From Comamonadaceae bacterium (GTDB taxonomy: Bacteria; Pseudomonadota; Gammaproteobacteria; Burkholderiales; Burkholderiaceae_C), in contig CANEXF010000008.1 in NCBI GenBank assembly GCA_947443645.1, positions 62,001-126,000 on the forward strand: a DNA stretch of 64,000 bases, in the 5' to 3' direction. Each line of letters begins with the position of its first letter. The stretch's first letter is position 1. The position numbers and the translations under genes were made by a program. Shown in pieces: positions 8,927 through 16,866 of the stretch. Under the pieces are notes generated by a model. It was not told the origin of the DNA. It saw only the letters and a list, made by a program, of their open reading frames with translations, and did not search any database.

Positions 8927-10522
8927 CTAGGGTTTGGTGATGAAGCGGATCGCGCTTATCAGTGGATAGCTTTTGTCGTCGGCAGCCTGAAAGCTGTCTG
9001 CTACTGTGAACTCCACTTCCAGGGCTTGGGCCTGCCCAGCCCCTTGCAGGCTCACGCAGGGCGAGCTGAAGTAACGCCCGGTGCTGCCCGTGGGCAGGGA
9101 AAAGCAGGAGATTGCCTCCTTCTTGTAGACAAGCGACGAACTGCCCAGTGCGTCGGCGACATCCTGCATGGGGTAGCTGTTGCCCTCGCCGACGGCAATC
9201 GTCAGCTCAGGCTTGAGCGCCACCGGGCCACCAGTCGCGCTGACGCGCACTTCGTCGGCCAGCACTTTTTGCCAGGCCTCGGCCGAATTGTTCTGCAGTG
9301 CCAGCGGGATGTCCTTCCAGACTGAATCGCGGTATCTTCTGAGCAGCAGGGCACGCTCGTCAGCAGCCTCGCGCATGAGCTGCTGGGTTGAATTGAGCAA
9401 AAGCTGCGGGATGTCGCTCAGGCTGGCAACCAGTTTGCTACAACTGTCGTCGCTGACCCGATAGGCCAGTTTGGAGTTCCAGCTGCTGTCCCTGAGATAG
9501 GCATAAGCCACGGCCATGCGGTCAAACCGATTCAGGCCCAGGTCTGCCAGTCGGGCCGGCAGCGTGCGGCAAAACACCTGCAGCGAGTCAACCTTGTCGT
9601 CCGTATAGCTTTTTTGGAGTGCTGCGTCCTGCTCTATGGCCGTGCGTATGGTGGTTGCGGGCTCTACGAACGAGACCCGGGTTTTGCTGATGTCCACGGG
9701 CTCCTTGGGAATGCCTTCGCGCTTGCCCTTGCCGATCAGGGATTCAATCTGCTCGTATTTCAGTGACAGCAACACTTCTTCCGGACCCTGACTGGGTTGC
9801 ACCACGAGGTCTATTCGTTCGGTCGTGTACGGATTGAAGGCAAACTCCTGCGGCTGGCGTTTGGCGGTGCTTAAAAGCTTCTCCACCGCGCTGTCCAGCT
9901 TGGCGGCCTGAGACGAATAATCCTTGATCGCCAGTGGCGCCAGAACACCGCCACCGGCGCCAAGCTTGGCGGCAATAGCCAGTGCCTCAACTGCTGTTTG
10001 AATCACCTGGCTGTCCACATTGGTGGCCTGCGCCGATTCCAGCCGCACCGCGAGGTCATTGTTTGCCTCGAAGTAGGGCGTCAGAATGACGTTGTGCAGC
10101 TCGACGGTGTCGGTATTGCCGTCGCGCGTGGCGTAAAGCAGCTGCTGCTTGGGCGGACTGGCATTCGGGAAATTCAGCGGCTGCGCGACGATGAGCAGCG
10201 TGGAGCGTGTGTCCCACAGGTAGTTGGCAAGCTTTCTGGCCGCGATTTTCAGCGGGCTGCCGTCCTCCGGCTTGAGCTCGAAAGTCGGACTGACAGGCGA
10301 CTGGCCGACCAGCCGTATGTAGCCGTCGCCCATACTGGCCAGTGGCTGCGGCCGCGCTACTGGAACCGCCTTGATGGCCGACTGTGTGATGACCGGTTTG
10401 CTGGGTGTCGCCGCGCTGGCGACCGGCACGGGTGGCGCGGGTGTCAGCCGAGCCTTCTCACCAGGGGCTGCGCAGCCCGCCAACAGACAAAGTGGCAGCA
10501 GAAAAACGCTGAAGCATTTCAT
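8927..10522 (-). CDS. Large predicted lipoprotein of unknown function
   Basis: A 531-residue secreted lipoprotein. The ATG giving MKCFSVFLLPLCLLAGC is chosen because it starts a clean lipoprotein signal peptide with lipobox LLAGC (Cys17); a longer frame adds 17 residues that break this pattern. A proline/alanine-rich linker follows, then a mostly polar mixed alpha/beta body with no motif I recognise. Asp at +2 is absent (Cys-Ala-Ala), so outer-membrane sorting is expected. Neighbours give no clue: it converges with the crystallin-like pseudogene. Confidence 0.8.
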   Translation of the reverse strand: MKCFSVFLLPLCLLAGCAAPGEKARLTPAPPVPVASAATPSKPVITQSAIKAVPVARPQPLASMGDGYIRLVGQSPVSPTFELKPEDGSPLKIAARKLANYLWDTRSTLLIVAQPLNFPNASPPKQQLLYATRDGNTDTVELHNVILTPYFEANNDLAVRLESAQATNVDSQVIQTAVEALAIAAKLGAGGGVLAPLAIKDYSSQAAKLDSAVEKLLSTAKRQPQEFAFNPYTTERIDLVVQPSQGPEEVLLSLKYEQIESLIGKGKREGIPKEPVDISKTRVSFVEPATTIRTAIEQDAALQKSYTDDKVDSLQVFCRTLPARLADLGLNRFDRMAVAYAYLRDSSWNSKLAYRVSDDSCSKLVASLSDIPQLLLNSTQQLMREAADERALLLRRYRDSVWKDIPLALQNNSAEAWQKVLADEVRVSATGGPVALKPELTIAVGEGNSYPMQDVADALGSSSLVYKKEAISCFSLPTGSTGRYFSSPCVSLQGAGQAQALEVEFTVADSFQAADDKSYPLISAIRFITKP

Positions 10523-10698
10523 GGCTAACTCCGTGTAGCGGCCGCGCGCCAGCTTGCGCATGACTGTGGACAAGCAGGGTTTCTAATACTGGTTGGCTTG
10601 GACCGTCACCTTTATACGCCTCAAGTGCTGCCGACTCAAGCCGTCCCGGCCATGGCCGTGCGGGCAGTTCCAGCCCTGGCAGGGCTCAAAATCAAAAA

Positions 10699-10755
10699 GT
10701 ATTTTGGGCTTCTAGCGCCTGCTGACAGTGCGCTGGCAGCTATTGATTTAATAGT
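10699..10755. repeat. Dispersed repeat copy, intergenic
   Basis: TATTTTGGGCTTCTAGCGCC...GTGCGCTGGCAGCTATT followed by GATTTAATAG. The 17-base core GTGCGCTGGCAGCTATT (10728-10744) is identical to 47918-47934 inside rseB, and the left halves also align. It sits in the gap between the lipoprotein and slyX genes. Confidence 0.65.
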
Positions 10756-10795
10756 AATCACAGTTTTCGAGCAAGGCTGCGTCAGCGCTGCGCGT

Positions 10796-11044
10796 TCAAA
10801 AGTGCGGCGGCAAGTCATCGCGCAGGTTGCGCGTCGCACCAGCGCCCCCGTCATTGGCCGGCTGGCGGAGTTCTGCGACTTCACGCAGCAGCGTGTCGAT
10901 CTGCTGCTGCTGGCGGATGATGACCTGGTCAAGCTGCTCCAACAGGTCTTCGGTAAATGTCGCCTTGATCTCCAGGTCAACGAGGCGCTGCTCAATGTCA
11001 TCGGCTCGCGGCGTGGTGTGGTGCGTGTCGTTCAGGTGTTCCAT
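10796..11044 (-). CDS. slyX: SlyX family protein
   Basis: Small coiled-coil protein of 82 residues of the SlyX family, function unknown. The pattern IEQRLVDLEIKATFTEDLLEQL, then QVIIRQQQQIDTLLREVAELR, shows two heptad-repeat helices, followed by the family's basic/acidic tail ending DDLPPHF. The ATG giving MEHLNDTHH is preferred because the in-frame extension upstream is cysteine-rich and unlike the family. It stands alone on this strand. Confidence 0.85.
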   Translation of the reverse strand: MEHLNDTHHTTPRADDIEQRLVDLEIKATFTEDLLEQLDQVIIRQQQQIDTLLREVAELRQPANDGGAGATRNLRDDLPPHF

Positions 11045-11214
11045 GACGCTATTGGACCTGAATCCGCACGCCTGGTGCGCGCTGATCGCTGGATCGCGGC
11101 ACTTGCGCGCTGAACTGCAGGGCCGACAACTACACTGAAGCACCGCCTGAGCGACCGCTCGCGCCCTGGTTCACGCCTTATTTTTTCGTCCAATTTCACG
11201 CCGCACTGCCCGTC

Positions 11215-11820
11215 ATGGAAATATTCACTCTTCTCACGCTGATCGCCCTGGGCGCATACACCCTCAAATCACGGTACCAAAACCGGCGCATCGCGCTGCT
11301 GGGGCGGCATCTTGGCAAGTACCAGATCGAAAAGCTGATGGAGACCTTGATGCAAGGCTATGCCCGGGCGCTCGCCGAGCCTGATGCAGAGCGCCGCGCG
11401 CAGATATGGACGCTTTTGAACACCAGCGAGCTGGCGCTCAGTGAGGAGTTCAATCGCTTTGCCAATGATTTTTCCAGGGTCGACGAGGCCGACGCGCGCG
11501 TGAGCAAACTGGCTTTCGCCATTCCGCATGCCGACAAACTTTTCCCCCGTGCCACCTTCGATCTTCGTCGGGTCTTCGCAGTGCATGCGCAAGGCATACG
11601 TCAGGCGGTGAGCAACCGCCTTGAGCAAAGCGCCAAGGGCAAGGCTTTCACGCTGTCCGCCGAAATGTTTTTGATGCAGCACACCTGCCACTGGTTTTGC
11701 CGGTCCAAAACGGTGGCCTCTGCGCGCATGCTGGCCGCGCACCAGACCTCTTACGCCAAGCTGCTGGCGTCGCTGGCGCCCGAGACGCGTCAGGCCTATG
11801 AGCTGGTGCTAGCTGCGTGA
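11215..11820 (+). CDS. Conserved hypothetical membrane-anchored protein
   Basis: A 201-residue protein with one N-terminal hydrophobic helix (residues about 4-18, TLLTLIALGAYTL) followed by a soluble, mostly helical domain. No motif that I recognise. Codon pattern and base composition match the neighbouring genes. It ends 24 bases before the DTW gene, so the two are probably cotranscribed. Confidence 0.7.
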   Translation: MEIFTLLTLIALGAYTLKSRYQNRRIALLGRHLGKYQIEKLMETLMQGYARALAEPDAERRAQIWTLLNTSELALSEEFNRFANDFSRVDEADARVSKLAFAIPHADKLFPRATFDLRRVFAVHAQGIRQAVSNRLEQSAKGKAFTLSAEMFLMQHTCHWFCRSKTVASARMLAAHQTSYAKLLASLAPETRQAYELVLAA

Positions 11821-11844
11821 TGGTGCTTTGAGCCCTGTCGGCCC

Positions 11845-12525
11845 ATGACCACAGCAGGCCCGGCCCGGCGCGAAATCTGCAAGCTCTGCCTGCGCGCCAG
11901 GAGCGCCTGCATTTGCCAGTGGATCACGCCGATTGCCCATCAGGTTGAGGTCTTGATCCTGCAGCATCCGCTGGAGCTGACTTGCGCCAAGGGTAGCGCG
12001 CGACTGTTGCATCTGTGCCTGCCGCACAGTCGCCTTGTGCCCGGTGAATTGTTTCCTGACGACAGCTTGCTGAACGCGCCATTTGCTTTGCCGCCAGGCT
12101 CGGTTGGCGTGCAGCCCAGCCGGCAACTGCTGCTCTTGTATCCCGAGACAGCACAGGACCAGGCGCTTGGCCTTCCCGCAGCGCCGGCATTGACGCCTGC
12201 CATGCTGCAGGACCCGTCAAAACTGCGCCTGGTTGTGCTCGACGGCACCTGGCGCAAGAGCCGCAAGATGCTCTGCCTCAACCCGGCGCTGCAGCGCCTG
12301 CCGCGTTTGTCACTTGAGGACTTGCCGGCCTCGAGTTACCGCATACGCAAAGCCCATAGACCGGATCAGCTCTCCACCCTGGAGGCGACCTGCGCTGCGC
12401 TCATGCGGCTCGAAGGCCGCACCGCGCCATTCGAGCCGCTGCTCAAGGCCTTTGATGGCTTCGTCGCGCAGCAGCTGGCGCGTCGCTTGCCGTCGCCTGA
12501 AACGCTCGCCCATCCAGACAGCTGA
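11845..12525 (+). CDS. DTW domain protein, likely tRNA-uridine aminocarboxypropyltransferase
   Basis: A 226-residue DTW-domain enzyme. The family transfers the 3-amino-3-carboxypropyl group from S-adenosylmethionine to a tRNA uridine (TapT/YfiP in E. coli, acp3U47). The N-terminus has the cysteine cluster CKLCLRARSACIC, a likely metal site, and the name-giving motif is seen as VVLDGTWRKSRKM at residues about 130-142. SSYRIRKAH follows as a family block. It lies immediately downstream of the unknown membrane-anchored protein. Exact tRNA target is inferred from the family only. Confidence 0.88.
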   Translation: MTTAGPARREICKLCLRARSACICQWITPIAHQVEVLILQHPLELTCAKGSARLLHLCLPHSRLVPGELFPDDSLLNAPFALPPGSVGVQPSRQLLLLYPETAQDQALGLPAAPALTPAMLQDPSKLRLVVLDGTWRKSRKMLCLNPALQRLPRLSLEDLPASSYRIRKAHRPDQLSTLEATCAALMRLEGRTAPFEPLLKAFDGFVAQQLARRLPSPETLAHPDS

Positions 12526-12540
12526 CGGGTTGTGTCTTAT

Positions 12541-12604
12541 GGTTGCGGGCGCAACTATTTATGCAAAACTAGGGAAAACACTTGGTTGCGGGCGCAACTA
12601 TTTA
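12541..12604. promoter_or_regulatory. Two identical palindromic operators upstream of the Bug-marR genes
   Basis: The palindrome GTTGC-GGGC-GCAAC occurs twice in the same direct-repeat context, GGTTGC...GCAACTATTTA, at 12541-12561 and 12584-12604. Start-to-start spacing is 43 bases, about four helical turns, so both faces align. This geometry fits a dimeric MarR-family repressor; a marR gene lies 1.1 kb downstream in the same unit. The second copy overlaps the -35 region of the candidate promoter. Confidence 0.7.
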
Positions 12605-12613
12605 ACCTATATT
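12586..12613 (+). promoter_or_regulatory. Candidate sigma-70 promoter of the Bug-marR operon
   Basis: TTGCGG at 12586 and TATATT at 12608 are separated by 16 bases. The -35 element lies inside the second GTTGCGGGCGCAAC palindrome, so repressor binding would block polymerase. The Bug start codon is 67 bases downstream. Confidence 0.5.
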
Positions 12614-12679
12614 TGCGCTGACATCAGCTCCACAACCGCATCACGCACTATTCAACAGCTGCACCGAAAAAGGATTGCA

Positions 12680-13651
12680 ATGCCTAAATTTTTCCGCCTG
12701 TCCGTACAATTTTTGGCGACAACGCTGCTCACTGCGGCGGCTTGGGCGCAGACCTATCCCAACCACCCCATCGAGTGGGTGGTCCCCTACCCGGCTGGCG
12801 GCGGCACCGACATCGTGGCGCGTGTTTTAAGCCAGCCCATGAGTGCGGCCCTGGGCCAACCCATCGTCATCGTGAACAAGCCTGGCGCGGCCACCAACAT
12901 AGGTGCCGATTACCTGGCGCATTCAAAGCCGGACGGCTATGTGCTGATGTCGGCCGACACGGCCACGCTGGCGGCCAATCCCTTCATGTACAAAAAGCTC
13001 AGCTACAGCGCGGAAAAGGATTTTTCGCCGATTGGGCTGACAGTGCGCTTTCCACTGATTCTGGTGGTCAATCCAAGTGTGCCGGCCAAGAATTTCAAGG
13101 AATTCAAGGCCTGGGTCAACAGCCAGGCCAATGGCGCCAACTACGCCACGCCCGGCGCCGGCAGCCCGCACCACCTGGCTTCTGAGTTGTTTCGCGACAT
13201 GACCGGCTTGTCACTGACCCATGTGCCTTACCGCGGTGCAGCGCCTGCTGTGCAGGACGTTGTTGCGGGCCAGGTGCCGTTCATGTTTGTAGATACCGCC
13301 AGCGGCTACCAATTTATCAGCAGCGGCAAGCTCAGGCCCATCGGTGTGGCGAGTCTCAAACGGGTGAAGAACTTCGAAACCATCCCGACACTCGCCGAGC
13401 AGGGTCTCAAGGGCTTTGAAGCCTATGCCTGGCAAGGTCTGGTAGTGCCTGCAGGCACGCCACAGGATGTGGTCGAAAAACTCAACAAAGCCTTGCTGGC
13501 AGCGTTGGACACCACCGCCATCAAGGCCAGGCTGCAGGTTCTCGGGCTGGAGTCCACGCCCAGCAGCCCGGCGCAGATGGCCGAGTTCGCCAGCGACGAG
13601 CGCGCCAAATGGGGCCCGGTCATCAAGGCCAGTGGCATCAAGGTTGACTGA
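12680..13651 (+). CDS. Bug family (TctC-like) periplasmic solute-binding protein
   Basis: Periplasmic binding protein of 323 residues of the tripartite tricarboxylate transporter receptor (Bug) family. A signal peptide with cleavage after WAQ precedes the family opening YPNHPIEWVVPYPAGGGTD, and the blocks YRGAAPAVQDVVAGQV and PTLAEQGLKGFEAYAW are typical. A purine-rich AAAAAGGA precedes the ATG. No TctA/TctB membrane partners lie nearby, as is common for Bug proteins. Because it heads the unit with the aromatic-type enzymes, its ligand may be an aromatic acid (inference). Confidence 0.92.
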   Translation: MPKFFRLSVQFLATTLLTAAAWAQTYPNHPIEWVVPYPAGGGTDIVARVLSQPMSAALGQPIVIVNKPGAATNIGADYLAHSKPDGYVLMSADTATLAANPFMYKKLSYSAEKDFSPIGLTVRFPLILVVNPSVPAKNFKEFKAWVNSQANGANYATPGAGSPHHLASELFRDMTGLSLTHVPYRGAAPAVQDVVAGQVPFMFVDTASGYQFISSGKLRPIGVASLKRVKNFETIPTLAEQGLKGFEAYAWQGLVVPAGTPQDVVEKLNKALLAALDTTAIKARLQVLGLESTPSSPAQMAEFASDERAKWGPVIKASGIKVD

Positions 13652-13663
13652 GGGCGCACTGCC

Positions 13664-14170
13664 ATGGCCAGACACACTGACGCTGAATCCAGCCCTGGCC
13701 TGAGCCAGGCAGAGCGGATCGCCGATGCGCCTGTCAGTCTTGACAGGACATTGAGCTATCGGCTGCATTTGCTGCACAAGCTGACCGATCAGGAAAGCCA
13801 GCGTGCCTATCCGCTGGCAACCGGTCTGTCACTCAGTGATGGGCGCTGCCTGGCGACGATAGGGACTTTTGAGCCCTTGTCGGTCAATGCGCTGGCACGC
13901 CAGGCCAACCTGAACAAAGGGCAGGCCAGTCGCGCTGCGCAGGCCCTGGTCGAGCAGGGCCTGGTGCGCAAGCTTGACCATCCGGACGACGGCCGCGGCG
14001 TGACGCTGACGCTGGCCACCAAAGGTAGAAAAGTCTGGCGCCAAACCATGGCCATGGTTGCTGCACGCAACCAGGAGATTTTTGGTTGCCTGAGCCCGGA
14101 TGAACAAGACCAACTCAGTACCTTGTTTGACCGTCTGATCGCCCGTGCCGAGCAAGCGCCTGGCGCTTAG
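13664..14170 (+). CDS. MarR family transcriptional regulator
   Basis: A 168-residue winged-helix regulator. The block ALARQANLNKGQASRAAQALVEQGLVRK is the helix-turn-helix and DHPDDGRGVTLTLATKGR is the wing, both characteristic of MarR proteins, and amphipathic helices at either end would form the dimer. It begins 12 bases after the Bug gene, so the two are cotranscribed. The twin palindromes at 12541-12604 are its most likely operators, giving autoregulation; the inducing ligand is unknown but probably the aromatic substrate. Confidence 0.9.
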   Translation: MARHTDAESSPGLSQAERIADAPVSLDRTLSYRLHLLHKLTDQESQRAYPLATGLSLSDGRCLATIGTFEPLSVNALARQANLNKGQASRAAQALVEQGLVRKLDHPDDGRGVTLTLATKGRKVWRQTMAMVAARNQEIFGCLSPDEQDQLSTLFDRLIARAEQAPGA

Positions 14171-14356
14171 CTCATGTGATCTCCAGCCCTTGAGTCAAAG
14201 GCCGATTGATCGGCACAGACCCACCCTTTTATTTTTAATAGCTTGCTTCATCTTGCGCGTACTCCGGGCGCTGCCCCGGCCGCGCCGTTTCAGCGCCAGC
14301 GCATCGCCTTAAAAAACGTTCATACCCGCCATTCAAATTCCCAAAAGGACAAACGC

Positions 14357-16048
14357 ATGCATCAACCCCTTACCGTGCCCAGGCGTTCGATCTATTACAC
14401 CTACAAGGTCTACCAGCCCTGGTTGCCTTCGGCCCACGCTGCGCAAGAGCGGAAAAAAGTCGTGATTGTCGGTTCCGGCCCGGTCGGCCTGACCACTGCG
14501 CTTGAACTGGCGCGCCATGGCGTGCCCTGCGTGGTGCTGGAGTCCGAGCTTCAGGTTTCAGAGGGCAGCCGTGCCATCGTGTTTACCCGCCGCTCCATGG
14601 AAATTCTGCAGCAGGTCGGTGTCGCAGAACGCGTCACGCAAAGCGGTCTGCCCTGGCGCTTTGGCAATTCCTATTACCGCGGTCAGCAGGTCTTCCGGAT
14701 GGAAGCCCCGCACGACGAAGATGATCGCTTTTTTCCCATGATCAATCTGCAGCAGCAGTATCTTGAGGAATACCTGGTGGACGCGGCGCTGGCCCACCCG
14801 CTGATTGATTTTCGCTGGGGCAATCGCCTGTCAAAAGTCACGCAGGGCCAGGGTTTTGCGACGCTGGAGATCGACACGCCGGAAGGCGCTTACGCGCTGG
14901 AGTCTGACTGGGTCATCGCTGCCGATGGCGCCCGTTCGGGCATACGCAGCATGATGGACCTGAAAATGGAAGGCGCCTCTTATGAAGGTCGCTTTGTGAT
15001 TGCCGACATCCGCATTGATTTGCCCTTGCCCACTGAGCGGCTGGCCTTTTTTGATCCGGACTGGAACCCCGGCAACACCGTGCTGATGCACCGTGAGCCG
15101 CACGGCATCTGGCGTGTGGACTACCAGTTGCCGGCCAATGAAACGCCCGAGCAGGCCTTGACGCCGGCGGCCCTCAAAACGCGTATTGATGCGCTGATGA
15201 CGCAAATCGGTCACGCTGGAAAATCATGGGAGATGGACTGGTGCTCGGTTTATTCGGCCCGCACCCTGACCTTGCCCGACTATGTTCATGGCAGCGTGGT
15301 GTTCACTGGCGACGCGGCCCACCTGTTGCCCATCTTTGGCGTGCGCGGCGCCAACACCGCGTTTCAGGATGCGCAGTCGCTGGCCTGGCATTTGGCCTAT
15401 GTCGTCAAGGGCCTGGCACCTGAAAAATTGCTTGCCAACTACAGCCGGGAGCGCGTGGGTGCCGCCCGCGAAATCATTGAGGAGGCTGGCAAGAGCACGC
15501 GCTTCATGACGCCGCCGACACGCGGGTTTCGACTGCTGCGTGATGCCGTGCTGTCGCTGTCACTCACGCAGGCCTTTGTGCGGCCGCTCTACCACTGGCG
15601 TACTTCGCGTCCGCATGCCTACACGGATTCCGCGCTCAACAGCCAGGGCGACGACAACCTGCTGTTCAAGGCTGGCCCTGGCCATGGCGAGCCGCCACAA
15701 AATATCCGTCTGGCGCCGAACGACTATCTGCTAGACCACTTGGGCGGTGGCTTTGATCTGCTTTATTTCACCGACGACACGGCGATTCCCGCCGCGCTGA
15801 TCGAGGTCGTGGCGCAGCTGCGCGCCAAGGGCGTGGCGCTGCGTGTGATCGCTGTGGGCGCGCGGCAGCCGGTAGCCGGCGCGGAAAAAACCTTCGCCGA
15901 CAGCGATGGCCACTTCCGTCAGCGCTATGGCGTGCTGGCCAAGGGTGCTGCTTATTTGCTGCGCCCTGACCAGCATGTCTGCGCGCGCTGGATGACGCTG
16001 GACGCGACCCGGCTGCAAGCCGCCCTGAACACTGCCCTGGCCCAATAA
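14357..16048 (+). CDS. FAD-dependent aromatic monooxygenase (PHBH/MhpA class)
   Basis: Flavoprotein hydroxylase of 563 residues. The ADP-binding motif VVIVGSGPVG has Gly39, Gly41 and Gly44; the DG motif is seen as AADGARSGIRS and the second FAD motif as FTGDAAHLLPIFGVRGAN. A thioredoxin-like C-terminal domain follows from about residue 430, as in MhpA- and phenol-hydroxylase-type enzymes. It should use NAD(P)H and oxygen to hydroxylate a phenolic ring. An unusual 30-residue basic/aromatic N-terminal leader precedes the Rossmann fold. Substrate is not determinable; with fumarylacetoacetase downstream, a homogentisate- or gentisate-type product is plausible. Confidence 0.88.
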   Translation: MHQPLTVPRRSIYYTYKVYQPWLPSAHAAQERKKVVIVGSGPVGLTTALELARHGVPCVVLESELQVSEGSRAIVFTRRSMEILQQVGVAERVTQSGLPWRFGNSYYRGQQVFRMEAPHDEDDRFFPMINLQQQYLEEYLVDAALAHPLIDFRWGNRLSKVTQGQGFATLEIDTPEGAYALESDWVIAADGARSGIRSMMDLKMEGASYEGRFVIADIRIDLPLPTERLAFFDPDWNPGNTVLMHREPHGIWRVDYQLPANETPEQALTPAALKTRIDALMTQIGHAGKSWEMDWCSVYSARTLTLPDYVHGSVVFTGDAAHLLPIFGVRGANTAFQDAQSLAWHLAYVVKGLAPEKLLANYSRERVGAAREIIEEAGKSTRFMTPPTRGFRLLRDAVLSLSLTQAFVRPLYHWRTSRPHAYTDSALNSQGDDNLLFKAGPGHGEPPQNIRLAPNDYLLDHLGGGFDLLYFTDDTAIPAALIEVVAQLRAKGVALRVIAVGARQPVAGAEKTFADSDGHFRQRYGVLAKGAAYLLRPDQHVCARWMTLDATRLQAALNTALAQ

Positions 16049-16054
16049 GAGGAA

Positions 16055-16252
16055 ATGACCATGACACCCATCCCTGCGCTGACCATGCCTGGCCTGGAGA
16101 CTGTTTTCGATGCGCTCGCCAGCGCGATAGACCTGGCGGGTCCGGAGAAAGCCGAACTCTTTCTCGTGAAGCTGGCCTTGCTGAATGCCAATGCCTTGGG
16201 CGACGCCCAGGTGTTCGAGCGTCAGATCAAAAGCGCCTTGAACGATCTTTAA
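16055..16252 (+). CDS. DUF2783 family small protein
   Basis: A 65-residue mostly helical protein matching the DUF2783 family, which I know as a frequent companion of aromatic FAD-monooxygenases. It starts six bases after the monooxygenase stop, with GAGGAA close to the first ATG. A second ATG six bases on (16061) has better spacing to that ribosome-binding sequence and may be the real start. Function is unknown; a role assisting the monooxygenase is suggested only by the gene pairing. Confidence 0.75.
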   Translation: MTMTPIPALTMPGLETVFDALASAIDLAGPEKAELFLVKLALLNANALGDAQVFERQIKSALNDL

Positions 16253-16305
16253 GAAATTCCCCAACCCTCTTTGCGCCTCATTCATCAACCCAACTTCTTC
16301 TCATC

Positions 16306-16866
16306 ATGCTTGTCAAAAAAATTCACCACGTCGCTTATCGTTGCATCGATGCCAAGCAAACCGTCGAATGGTATGAAAAACACCTGGACATGAAGTTTGT
16401 GCTGGCCATCGCAGAAGATGAGGTGCCTTCGACCAAGGCGCCTGATCCCTATATGCATGTCTTTCTGGATGCAGGGCAGGGCAATGTGCTGGCCTTCTTT
16501 GAACTGCCCGGTCAGGCGCCCATGGACCGTGACAACAACACCCCGTCCTGGGTTCAGCATCTGGCGCTGGAAGTTGAATCTGTCGATGCCTTGATCGCCG
16601 CCAAGGCCAGGCTGGAAGCCGCCGGTATTGAGGTGCTGGGGCCGACTGACCACACCATTTTCAAGTCGATTTATTTTTTCGATCCCAATGGCCACCGGCT
16701 CGAGCTCGCTGCCAACACCGGCACGCCCGCGATGATGAAAAAGCTCGACGAGGTCAAGTGGCCCATGATCGAGGAGTGGGCCAGGACCAAGCGCGCACCC
16801 AAGCATGCCGCGTGGATGCACGACGGCAGCCTGCGCCAAGGAGGCCTTGATGACGCTACGCAATGA
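16306..16866 (+). CDS. VOC superfamily protein (glyoxalase/extradiol-dioxygenase fold)
   Basis: A 186-residue vicinal-oxygen-chelate protein made of two beta-alpha-beta-beta-beta modules. The four family metal ligands can be placed at His8 (KIHHVAYR), Glu66 (LAFFELPG), His85 (WVQHLALEV) and Glu133 (GHRLELAAN), a pattern like glyoxalase I and other metal-dependent VOC enzymes. About 45 C-terminal residues extend beyond the domain. It overlaps the next gene by 17 bases. In this cluster it could act as a ring-cleaving dioxygenase, an isomerase or an accessory enzyme; the sequence does not decide. Confidence 0.85.
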   Translation: MLVKKIHHVAYRCIDAKQTVEWYEKHLDMKFVLAIAEDEVPSTKAPDPYMHVFLDAGQGNVLAFFELPGQAPMDRDNNTPSWVQHLALEVESVDALIAAKARLEAAGIEVLGPTDHTIFKSIYFFDPNGHRLELAANTGTPAMMKKLDEVKWPMIEEWARTKRAPKHAAWMHDGSLRQGGLDDATQ

